Below, in pieces: positions 53,080 through 60,680 of a stretch of DNA of 64,000 nt. A program made the translations under genes and the position numbers. This DNA comes from Leuconostoc gelidum subsp. gelidum KCTC 3527 (GTDB lineage Bacteria > Bacillota > Bacilli > Lactobacillales > Lactobacillaceae), in NCBI RefSeq assembly GCF_000166715.1, contig NZ_AEMI01000002.1:1-64000 (forward strand). Direction: 5' to 3'. Numbering within the stretch: the first letter of the stretch is position 1; each line of letters begins with the position of its first letter. Below the pieces are notes generated by a model. That model had not been told where the DNA came from, ran no database searches, and saw nothing but the letters and a program-made list of their open reading frames with translations.

Positions 53080-54708
53080 TTAATCTTTTTCGCGTACTGT
53101 AAATTCACGACGTTGACGCGGTGCCCCACCGCCATTATTTCGACGTTCTGTTGAGCGGCCATCACGACGCTTGTAATCGCCGAAACGACGTTCACCGTTT
53201 GATCCTGAACCACCGTCACGTGATGATTCACGTCGTTGTCCTGCACCATTACTAGAACGTGAATCGCCATTACCACTTCTGTTATCGCGGTTACCACGAT
53301 AACCACCACCACCGTTGTTACCACGTCGACGATCACCACCACGGCTGCCACCACTATTACGTGAACCGCCACCATTACCGCGACGTCTTGGTAGTGGTCG
53401 TTCACGAGTAATTTCAACTGGCGTATTTTGCTTTTCTAGATCAGCAACTGATGATAACAATGCAGCAGCCAATTGTTCAGATGAATACTGTGCTGTTAAC
53501 TTATCAACTTCTGATTGAATCTCTTTGGCATTAGCTGCATCAACAATTTTACTAACTTCACCAGCTGCATTTTTAATTTTCCCAACACGTGCGTCTTGTA
53601 ATGAAGCAGGTTCCAAGGCTGTCATACGTTTCTTTGTTAGATCTTCAACAGCACGCAAGTAGTCCATTTCGTTGGGTGAAACGAATGTTACAGATACACC
53701 TTCAGCACCGGCACGACCAGTACGACCAATACGGTGTACATAAGATTCTGGATCTTGTGGAATATCAAAATTATAAACGTGAGACACATCTTTAACATCC
53801 AAACCACGAGCAGCAACATCTGTCGCAACTAAGATATTAATTTCATGTGACTTAAATTGTGCCAAAACACGCGAACGCATTTGTTGTGTCAAATCACCGT
53901 GCAAACCAGAAGCATGGTAACCACGTGCTTCTAGGCCACGTGCTAATTCTTCAACGCGACGCTTTGTGCGACCAAAGACAATCGCCAACTTTGGTGCTTG
54001 CACATCAAAGATACGCGTCATTGTGTCAAACTTTTCATTTTCACGCATGCGAACAAAATACTGGTCAACCAAGTCTGTTGTTAATTCCTTGGCCTCAATT
54101 TGAATATGTTCTGGATTCGTCATAAACTTGACACCAATACGCTTAATTGCTGGTGGCATTGTTGCTGAGAACAATAATGTCTGACGTTCAGCAGGTGTGT
54201 TTTTAATGATTGATTCAATATCTTCTAAGAATCCCATGTTCAACATTTCGTCAGCTTCATCCAAAACTAATGTTTTAACATGTTCAATCTTAACAGTCTT
54301 GCGGTTGATATGATCAAGCAAACGACCGGGTGTGCCAACTAAAATTTGTGGGTGTGACTTTAAATTTTGAATTTGACGGCGAATATCTGCACCACCAAAA
54401 ACGACTTGAACGTCGACATGCTTATCATGGCCTAATTTTTTTAATTCTTCAGCTGTTTGAATAGCCAATTCACGTGTTGGTGATACAATCAATGCTTGAA
54501 TGTTTTTATTATCTAAATCAATATGTTCCAATATTGGCAAACCAAAAGCAGCTGTTTTACCAGTTCCTGTTTGTGCTTGCCCGATAACATCTTTACCGGC
54601 AAGTGTTAACGGAATTGTCTTTTCTTGTATTGGTGTTGCTTCCACGTAACCATGCGTTGTAATCGCATCTAAAATATCTTGTGATAAACCTAATTCACTA
54701 AACTTCAA
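53080..54708 (-). CDS. cshA: DEAD-box RNA helicase CshA
   Basis: A 542-residue helicase of the RNA degradosome and ribosome assembly. Motifs: AQTGTGKTAAF (I), PTRELAIQ (Ia), VLDEADEMLNMGF (II), FSATMP (III), ARGLDVKDV (V), HRIGRTGR (VI). The C-terminus (about 430-542) is an Arg/Gly/Asn/Ser-rich RNA-binding tail. It starts with TTG, supported by AGGAG with seven bases of spacing. A GCGC/GCGC hairpin lies just upstream of the site, where helicase autoregulation is often found. Confidence 0.95.
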   Translation of the reverse strand: MKFSELGLSQDILDAITTHGYVEATPIQEKTIPLTLAGKDVIGQAQTGTGKTAAFGLPILEHIDLDNKNIQALIVSPTRELAIQTAEELKKLGHDKHVDVQVVFGGADIRRQIQNLKSHPQILVGTPGRLLDHINRKTVKIEHVKTLVLDEADEMLNMGFLEDIESIIKNTPAERQTLLFSATMPPAIKRIGVKFMTNPEHIQIEAKELTTDLVDQYFVRMRENEKFDTMTRIFDVQAPKLAIVFGRTKRRVEELARGLEARGYHASGLHGDLTQQMRSRVLAQFKSHEINILVATDVAARGLDVKDVSHVYNFDIPQDPESYVHRIGRTGRAGAEGVSVTFVSPNEMDYLRAVEDLTKKRMTALEPASLQDARVGKIKNAAGEVSKIVDAANAKEIQSEVDKLTAQYSSEQLAAALLSSVADLEKQNTPVEITRERPLPRRRGNGGGSRNSGGSRGGDRRRGNNGGGGYRGNRDNRSGNGDSRSSNGAGQRRESSRDGGSGSNGERRFGDYKRRDGRSTERRNNGGGAPRQRREFTVREKD

Positions 54709-54750
54709 AATTTTTCTCCTCTGCGCTCTTTGGCGCGTAAGCGGTCAAAA

Positions 54751-55920
54751 CTATTTTATAATTTTGATTGCTGTCATTTGTGCAAACAATTGCTTAGCTA
54801 ACGGTTGCCAGCTTTTCCCTATTGCATTTTCGTTACTCATCAAGATCACAGCATCTTGACCATTTTTTGTCAGTATGATTGTTGGCTCAAACCCTACTTT
54901 AAAACCATGTCCAGTATTGTACTCATCATAATGATACATGCCAGCTGCATAGCGACTAGTTATGGGATGCTGCCACATCATGTTCAATGAATTTTCATTT
55001 AGCATCACATGATCAGTTAACAAACGATAAAAAGTATACAAATTCCCAGCAGACATAGCCATATTTCCAGTACCAGTTTCAAAAGCGTAAGATAATGGAT
55101 TTTCTGGTGCTAATTGGCTATAATCGGCATTTTTATAACCAATTGTACGATGTTGATTTGTCATAAAATCTTTATAATCTGACACTTCCAAATGATACTT
55201 TTTGTTGAAAGTTTCATTGAACAAATCCGAATAACTTTTATGTGTAATTTGCATCAGAATACCAGACAATAAGCGATAATTAATTGCTTGATATGACCAC
55301 TTGGGCGAACTTAAAACTGTTGTATGTTCAGCATCAAAAGCAACATTTTCAGCCTCCGTAGTAAATACCTTAGCATCCATTTTTTCTGTTAGCCCGCTGG
55401 TCATTGTAAGCATTTCTTTGATTGTCACTTTATTAGCATCAGGTATGTTTGGATAATATTGACTCAATAACGTATTAAGGTGCAATTTTCCTGCATGAAT
55501 CTGTTGCATAATTAAGGTCGCAGTAAAGCCTTTTTGAATTGACGCAATTTGGTACAGCGATTGTGCATCATTCAATCGATTTTTCTTTTTATCAGCATAG
55601 CCAAAACCTTGTTGTAAAATTACATGATTATGCTGAACCACCAAAGCCGTACCAATAAAACCTGAATCCCTTAATTGTGTATTAAAACTAACCGCCAAAT
55701 TGTTGTTTTTCAAAAGAACATTTTGGTTTAAGTTTTTGATGACACTCTCAGATGCTGCTTTATCTGTGTGTCTCACTGCTTTTGGCTCGGGTTTCAAATT
55801 CGCTGGCTTATGTTGTACCAAATATAAGCTGCAGATACACAAAATAATGACAATTAATATGACTACAAAAACACGTCTCCATAGTTGATTTTTCATGCGA
55901 TAATGCTGTGTACGTTTCAT
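54751..55920 (-). CDS. Serine hydrolase, beta-lactamase/PBP-like, membrane anchored
   Basis: A 389-residue protein: an N-terminal transmembrane helix (about 15-36), a linker, then a class C beta-lactamase-like domain facing outside. The SXXK motif SIQK is present in YQIASIQKGFT. The second motif, normally Y-X-N, reads YQAINY, with Ala at the Asn position; the third is GHGF rather than K-T-G, as in many PBP4*-like hydrolases. It may act on D-alanyl esters or muropeptides. GGGGA precedes the ATG. Between murF and cshA. Confidence 0.85.
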   Translation of the reverse strand: MKRTQHYRMKNQLWRRVFVVILIVIILCICSLYLVQHKPANLKPEPKAVRHTDKAASESVIKNLNQNVLLKNNNLAVSFNTQLRDSGFIGTALVVQHNHVILQQGFGYADKKKNRLNDAQSLYQIASIQKGFTATLIMQQIHAGKLHLNTLLSQYYPNIPDANKVTIKEMLTMTSGLTEKMDAKVFTTEAENVAFDAEHTTVLSSPKWSYQAINYRLLSGILMQITHKSYSDLFNETFNKKYHLEVSDYKDFMTNQHRTIGYKNADYSQLAPENPLSYAFETGTGNMAMSAGNLYTFYRLLTDHVMLNENSLNMMWQHPITSRYAAGMYHYDEYNTGHGFKVGFEPTIILTKNGQDAVILMSNENAIGKSWQPLAKQLFAQMTAIKIIK

Positions 55921-55947
55921 TATTGCATCCCCAATCCAATAAAAAAC

Positions 55948-57273
55948 TTATTTCATTAATGCGTTAACAACGATTTCAAGATGTATGCCATGACTTGCCT
56001 TTAACAAAATCACATCCCCTTTTTCGCCTAGATCTTGTAAATCTAAACATAATCGGTCTAGTTGATCTGTTTCATATTGATGAAAATCTACTGAATCAAT
56101 ATGTGCTTGTATAATTGGCGCCATATTTTTATTCAATAATGGACCAACTAAATAAATACCGTCAACACCTGAATCCAATACCTTTTGTCCTAAATTAGCA
56201 TGCAATTTATTTGCTTGATCACCTAATTCTAACATATCACCCAGCACCACATATTTGTGTGGTGCTGGTATTGCTTTCAATGTCGCCAAAACTGCTGCCA
56301 CTGCCGTTGGATTTGAATTGTACACATCACTAATCAAAACGACACCACGAGCTGTAACGAGCCTTTCTGTGCGATTTTTAGTCAAATCAAATGTTTGTAG
56401 CGCTTTTGCGACTTTTTTTAAGTCAATATGTAATAAGATACCCGCTGAAATTGCTGCGAGCGCATTCATAATATTATACCCACCAATTAAAGGAATTGCA
56501 AACTGAGTATTTTGATAAACAAACATTGTGTGATCTGAAAACGCTTTTATGTTGTTTACGCCTTGTCCAAACAGAATGACTTTTTGTTGCACTATTGCCT
56601 CTGTCAGTAACGGCTCGTCAAATGGAATGAATAATACCCCATCACTTTTCAAGCCACTAACAATTTCTAACTTTGCACGTGCAATATTAGCACGTGTTTT
56701 AAAAAATTCAATATGTGCTTCACCAATCATAGTAATCACAGCGACATCTGGTTTGACTAAACGAGACAAAATGGCTAACTGTCCTGGACGATCCATCCCT
56801 AACTCAACCACTAAAACTTCCGTGTCTTCTGACATCATGAGTAGTGTCATTGGTACGCCTATTTCATTATTGAAGTTTTCTGGTGTCTTAAATGTTCGGT
56901 ATGTTGTCGCCATAATTGAAAACAGCATATCTTTTGTTGTGGTTTTACCATTAGAACCAGTGATGGCAATGACTGTCGGGTTAATTTGGTTGCGCTGATG
57001 TTCTCCCAACTGTTGTAATGCGATTAGTGTGTCATCGACTATAATTGCCGGTATTTCCGTATTTATGACATGTTTATTGTCAACTAATACTGCGACAGCG
57101 CCATTGTCTAGTGCATTTTGAATATAGTTGTGTCCATCATTATCCATAACCAATGCGACAAATAAGTCACCTGTCGTTACCTGTTGAGAGTTAAACGCTA
57201 CACCGGTTATTAGCCCAGTTCCCTGTGTTGGCGCTTTTAATATGTTGCCAACTTCTGTAATTTCATAGTTCAT
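55948..57273 (-). CDS. murF: UDP-N-acetylmuramoyl-tripeptide--D-Ala-D-Ala ligase
   Basis: A 441-residue Mur ligase making the pentapeptide precursor. ATP loop AITGSNGKTTTKDML (about 95-109), substrate segment TPENFNNEIGVPMTLL, and C-terminal domain with VLGDMLELGDQ. Leuconostoc uses D-Ala-D-Lac, but the dipeptide or depsipeptide choice cannot be read from this sequence alone. The ATG at 57273 follows GGAG; the frame from 57327 lacks a site. It precedes a serine hydrolase and cshA; ddl is not in the window. Confidence 0.95.
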   Translation of the reverse strand: MNYEITEVGNILKAPTQGTGLITGVAFNSQQVTTGDLFVALVMDNDGHNYIQNALDNGAVAVLVDNKHVINTEIPAIIVDDTLIALQQLGEHQRNQINPTVIAITGSNGKTTTKDMLFSIMATTYRTFKTPENFNNEIGVPMTLLMMSEDTEVLVVELGMDRPGQLAILSRLVKPDVAVITMIGEAHIEFFKTRANIARAKLEIVSGLKSDGVLFIPFDEPLLTEAIVQQKVILFGQGVNNIKAFSDHTMFVYQNTQFAIPLIGGYNIMNALAAISAGILLHIDLKKVAKALQTFDLTKNRTERLVTARGVVLISDVYNSNPTAVAAVLATLKAIPAPHKYVVLGDMLELGDQANKLHANLGQKVLDSGVDGIYLVGPLLNKNMAPIIQAHIDSVDFHQYETDQLDRLCLDLQDLGEKGDVILLKASHGIHLEIVVNALMK

Positions 57274-57385
57274 TTGTTCTCCAAAATAAAAGTATCTTGT
57301 GGATCTAGTTAACAATAAATTATTCATTGATCGTTAGTAGTCGTGTATCTGCTAACAAATAATTTTTTTCTTTATAGTCATTACC

Positions 57386-58762
57386 TCAAGAATTTTTCTT
57401 GAATATTGTAATGCTCTCAATATGAGATGTTTGCGGAAATTGATCAACTGGGACAATAGGACCATCAATATGGTACCCATTTTGAATAATCTCAGTCGCA
57501 TCACGCACTAACGTTACCGAATTACAACTAATATAGACAAATTTATCCGGTCCCATTTTGGTTGTTGCTTGAATTAATTCACGAGTTAATCCTCGCCGTG
57601 GTGGATCGACAAACACAACGTTTGGTTGCAAACGTTCCGACTGCCATTTTGCAAACTGTTTTGGTGCATCAGCAAGGATATAGTCAGCATTATTGATATT
57701 ATTTGCACGCATATTAATTTGCGCATCTGCTACTGCACCAGGGATTACTTCAACGCCAATAACCTGACGAACTCGATTAGCAATTGTTATGCCAATCGTA
57801 CCAATTCCTGAATAGGCATCAATGACAAGGTCTGTTGGTTTGAGAGCAGCTTTTTTTGCAGCCAAATCATACAACACTTCCGTTGTCTGTGGGTTCACTT
57901 GATAAAACGAATTCGGTCCAATAATAAAATCATAACCCAGTAAGGTGTCATGAATAGCGTCCTCTCCCCAAAGTGTTCTATTGTTTGGGCTCAATAGAAC
58001 AAAATCTTTCTTTGGACTAAAATTAAATAACAAACTTTTAATTTCAGGTAACTGTGCCACAATATCCTTAACAATTTCTTTTTCGAAATTAAGAGCACTC
58101 TCGTTTGATACGAGCACGACCATTAATTCATGCGAATAATAGCCACGCCTAATCATAATATACCTGATAGTTCCTTTTTCAAAATCGGGATCAAAGGCAG
58201 TAATTTTATAATTTTCCAACACCTGACGCACTTTAATAATGGCTTGGTCAATGGCTTGATCATTCACAAAATAATCTGTCATAGGTACTAATTCGTGGCT
58301 TCCACGACGATAAAATCCACTCGTCAAATGGCCTCCCTGCCACTTAACTGGCACAATTGTCTTATTACGATAATAGGTTGGGTTGTGCATGCCAATCGTG
58401 GGTTCAACTGTCACTGTTATGTTTTTATCTTGGAACAGTTTTTTAATTTGAGCTTGTTTTAACTCAAGTTGTGCATCATATTTCAAATTCACAAGTGGTG
58501 CAGTACCAGCTGCAATTAAATATTGGCGATGACTGTTTTGACGTTTATTTGATGCCTCAATAATTTCAATAACCTTAGCATAACCAGAAAATTTATCTAC
58601 TTGGATCACTTCTAAAAATACTTTTTCACCTGGAATTGCATCAGCAATATATAGCGGATATGTCGGTGTTACATAGACAATTCCCATACCATCAATACGT
58701 ATATCATCAATTATTACTGTTATTTTTTCATGCAACTTCACCGGGAGAATTGTTCGAGCCAT
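57386..58762 (-). CDS. rlmCD: 23S rRNA (uracil-C5)-methyltransferase, RlmCD-type
   Basis: A 458-residue RumA-family enzyme that makes 5-methyluridine in 23S rRNA. N-terminal TRAM domain (about 1-65), SAM site LVIDAYSGIGTIGITIA, DPPRRGL motif, and catalytic cysteine in FVYISCNSVTL. The CXXXXXCGGC iron-sulfur motif of E. coli enzymes is absent: that region reads YLIAAGTAPLVNLKYDAQ, so no cluster is expected. No Shine-Dalgarno is close to the ATG; an AAGGG lies about 85 bases upstream with a long hairpin between. Confidence 0.9.
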   Translation of the reverse strand: MARTILPVKLHEKITVIIDDIRIDGMGIVYVTPTYPLYIADAIPGEKVFLEVIQVDKFSGYAKVIEIIEASNKRQNSHRQYLIAAGTAPLVNLKYDAQLELKQAQIKKLFQDKNITVTVEPTIGMHNPTYYRNKTIVPVKWQGGHLTSGFYRRGSHELVPMTDYFVNDQAIDQAIIKVRQVLENYKITAFDPDFEKGTIRYIMIRRGYYSHELMVVLVSNESALNFEKEIVKDIVAQLPEIKSLLFNFSPKKDFVLLSPNNRTLWGEDAIHDTLLGYDFIIGPNSFYQVNPQTTEVLYDLAAKKAALKPTDLVIDAYSGIGTIGITIANRVRQVIGVEVIPGAVADAQINMRANNINNADYILADAPKQFAKWQSERLQPNVVFVDPPRRGLTRELIQATTKMGPDKFVYISCNSVTLVRDATEIIQNGYHIDGPIVPVDQFPQTSHIESITIFKKNS

Positions 58763-58852
58763 AATATCAATATATCGTGATTAATTTTTTTGCGACAACA
58801 CGATGCAATTTCGCATAGTCGCTAACTTAATTGTCACCAGATATTTTCCCTT
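58763..58852 (-). promoter_or_regulatory. Hairpin-bridged ribosome binding site and leader of rlmCD
   Basis: From 5': AAGGG (58848-58852), three bases, a long imperfect hairpin (outer ATATC/GATAT and GTGA/TCAC, inner GCGAC/GTCGC at 58822-58792 and ATGC/GCAT), nine bases, ATG at 58762. Same order of parts as the four other bridged sites, with a larger hairpin. Confidence 0.45.
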
Positions 58853-58858
58853 CTTAGA

Positions 58859-58864
58859 ATTATA
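58859..58864 (-). promoter_or_regulatory. -10 box of the rlmCD promoter
   Basis: TATAAT on the minus strand right after the rpmE2 terminator; -35 weak. The start point would fall close to the leader Shine-Dalgarno at 58848-58852. Confidence 0.45.
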
Positions 58865-58872
58865 ATTTAAAA

Positions 58873-58906
58873 AATAAAAGCGTTCACTAAAGTGAACGCT
58901 TTTATT
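58873..58906 (-). terminator. Terminator of rpmE2
   Basis: AATAAAAGCGTTCACT (58873-58888) with a perfect complement to 58906, minimal loop, T6 after it on the minus strand. Confidence 0.93.
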
Positions 58907-58918
58907 AAGAACAATGAC

Positions 58919-59185
58919 TTACTTGTCTTCGTTGTTCTTGAAGCCAAATCCAGCAAACTTCTTGTTGAACTTGTCGACTGCACCATCCGCTTGTGTAAAC
59001 TTTTGCTTACCTGTGTAAAATGGATGTGAATCTGATGTGATATCCATACGGATAACTGGGTATTCTGTACCTTCAAAATCGGTTGTATCATTTGATGTCA
59101 CAGTAGAAGCTGATAAAAACTTCTTACCTGTTGTTGCATCAAGAAAAACAACTGGTTGGTACTTGGGATGGATTTCTGCTTGCAT
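58919..59185 (-). CDS. rpmE2: 50S ribosomal protein L31 type B
   Basis: An 88-residue L31 without the zinc ribbon: no cysteine, and [20 protein letters not shown] is the type B start. [25 protein letters not shown] is the conserved C-terminal core. Type B L31 works without zinc. The TAAGGAG site and a strong extended -10 promoter suit a ribosomal gene. It stands alone with its own terminator. Confidence 0.96.
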   Translation of the reverse strand: MQAEIHPKYQPVVFLDATTGKKFLSASTVTSNDTTDFEGTEYPVIRMDITSDSHPFYTGKQKFTQADGAVDKFNKKFAGFGFKNNEDK

Positions 59186-59196
59186 GGTAATTTCTC

Positions 59197-59229
59197 CTTA
59201 GCGCCCTGATACTTCTGTACCAGAGTCAG
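59197..59229 (-). promoter_or_regulatory. Leader hairpin of rpmE2
   Basis: On the minus strand CTGAC-TCTG-GTA-CAGA-AG-TATCAG forms nested stems (CTGA/TCAG, TCTG/CAGA) between promoter and start; it could be an autogenous L31 binding structure. Confidence 0.35.
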
Positions 59230-59243
59230 TCTATAACTAGTAT

Positions 59244-59272
59244 ATTCTAGCATGTTAATAATCAAATTGCAA
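59244..59272 (-). promoter_or_regulatory. Promoter of rpmE2
   Basis: TTGCAA (59267-59272), 17-base spacer, TAGAAT (59244-59249) with TG one base upstream. Confidence 0.75.
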
Positions 59273-59312
59273 CAATCTACTGTACTGATAATTAATGTTA
59301 ATTATCTTTACA

Positions 59313-60599
59313 CTAAGGCATAAGATTAATTAAATCAATGCCTTCAATTGAAACTTCAGCACCTAAGTGCGTCAGTTTATCTTGAATACGATCATAACCA
59401 CGTAAAATATGGTCTGCATCGTTAATAACTGTTTCACCCTCAGCCATAATAGCTGCAATGATCAACGCAGCACCTGCTCGAATCTCAGCTGCTTGAACAT
59501 CTGTACCTACAAGACGAGGCGAGTAATTAATTCTAATTTGACCTGGTTTTTCAGAATCAATGTCTCCACCCATCCGTCGTAGCTCAGCAATATGCTTGAC
59601 GCGCTTTGGGTAAATTGTATCCTGAATTGTACTTTCACCACTCGCCATCAATAATAGTGGTGTTATTGGTTGTTGTAAATCTGTTGCAAAACCTGGATAA
59701 GGCATTGTTTTAATAGCTACTGGTTTCAAATCATCTGATTTATAAACGTGGATCATATCTTCGCCAATATCCAGGTTAACACCCATTTCTATTAACTTTG
59801 ACGTATATGATTCCAAATGTTCTGGAATCACATTTTTAATTGTTACGCCATCACCAAAAGCCGCAGCCATGCTCATGTATGTACCTGCCTCGATTCGATC
59901 TGGAATAACTGTATGTGTGTTCTTTGCCTTTAAACTAGGAACACCTGCAATACGAATTGTATCTGTTCCAGCACCACGAACGTTAGCACCCATATTATTT
60001 AAAAAAGTTGCAATATCAATAATTTCCGGTTCGCGTGCTGCATTTTCAATCACAGTTTGGCCTTTAGCCCGTACTGCAGCTAAAATAATATTAATTGTGG
60101 CCCCAACTGATACTGTATCTAAAGCAATTCGAGCGCCAATCAATCCATGAGCAGTCGCATCAATATGAATAATATCATTACTTTCAGTAACAGTTGCCCC
60201 AAGTGCTTCAAAGCCTTTGATATGTTGATCTATTGGCCGTCTACCTAAATTATCACCACCAGGAAATGTGACTGTCGCACGATTAAAACGTCCAAGCAAA
60301 GCACCCATAAAGTAATATGATGCGCGAAGAGACTTAATCGCACCACTTGGTAGCTCACTTTCTCGAATTTGCGTTGGATCAATATCCAAATTACCATTTG
60401 CAAAAACTGAATGAACATTCATCGCATTCAAAATCAATTGTAAATTTTTGACATCGAGAATTTGCGGTACCGTATCAAATTTGACAGGTGTGTCAGCCAA
60501 AATAGCAGCTGGAATGAGTGCAACTGTTGAATTTTTTGCGCCACCGATTGTGACCTCACCATGGAGGCGTTTGCCACCGTGTACAATTATTTTAGCCAT
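59313..60599 (-). CDS. murA: UDP-N-acetylglucosamine 1-carboxyvinyltransferase, Cys-to-Asp variant
   Basis: A 428-residue MurA that starts peptidoglycan synthesis by transferring enolpyruvate to UDP-GlcNAc. GAKNSTVALIPA near residue 20 contains the substrate Lys22-Asn23. The catalytic loop reads PGGDNLGRRPIDQHIKGFEAL, with Asp116 where most MurA have Cys115; such Asp forms remain active and are resistant to fosfomycin, which alkylates the Cys. AAGGA precedes the ATG. It may be one of two MurA paralogues, as usual in Firmicutes; only this one is in the window. Confidence 0.94.
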   Translation of the reverse strand: MAKIIVHGGKRLHGEVTIGGAKNSTVALIPAAILADTPVKFDTVPQILDVKNLQLILNAMNVHSVFANGNLDIDPTQIRESELPSGAIKSLRASYYFMGALLGRFNRATVTFPGGDNLGRRPIDQHIKGFEALGATVTESNDIIHIDATAHGLIGARIALDTVSVGATINIILAAVRAKGQTVIENAAREPEIIDIATFLNNMGANVRGAGTDTIRIAGVPSLKAKNTHTVIPDRIEAGTYMSMAAAFGDGVTIKNVIPEHLESYTSKLIEMGVNLDIGEDMIHVYKSDDLKPVAIKTMPYPGFATDLQQPITPLLLMASGESTIQDTIYPKRVKHIAELRRMGGDIDSEKPGQIRINYSPRLVGTDVQAAEIRAGAALIIAAIMAEGETVINDADHILRGYDRIQDKLTHLGAEVSIEGIDLINLMP

Positions 60600-60633
60600 G
60601 AATTTTCCTTGTAAAAGTTATAGTCCAAATTCA

Positions 60634-60662
60634 ATTATACCGTGAAATTAGACTAAACTCAA
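60634..60662 (-). promoter_or_regulatory. Promoter of murA
   Basis: TTGAGT (60657-60662), 17-base spacer, TATAAT (60634-60639), about 35 bases before murA and just after pheT. No terminator is seen after pheT. Confidence 0.7.
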
Positions 60663-60680
60663 ATTAAATTAGAAAATAAC

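Noticed and set aside
53073-53417. Same-strand open frame of 114 codons rich in Val
   Set aside because: It is a shadow of the Arg/Gly-rich cshA tail in another frame, with valine repeats caused by the biased codons.
58781-58837. 18-codon leader peptide before rlmCD (GTG start)
   Set aside because: Possible, but the binding site spacing is long and the frame overlaps the hairpin; not called as a gene without conservation data.
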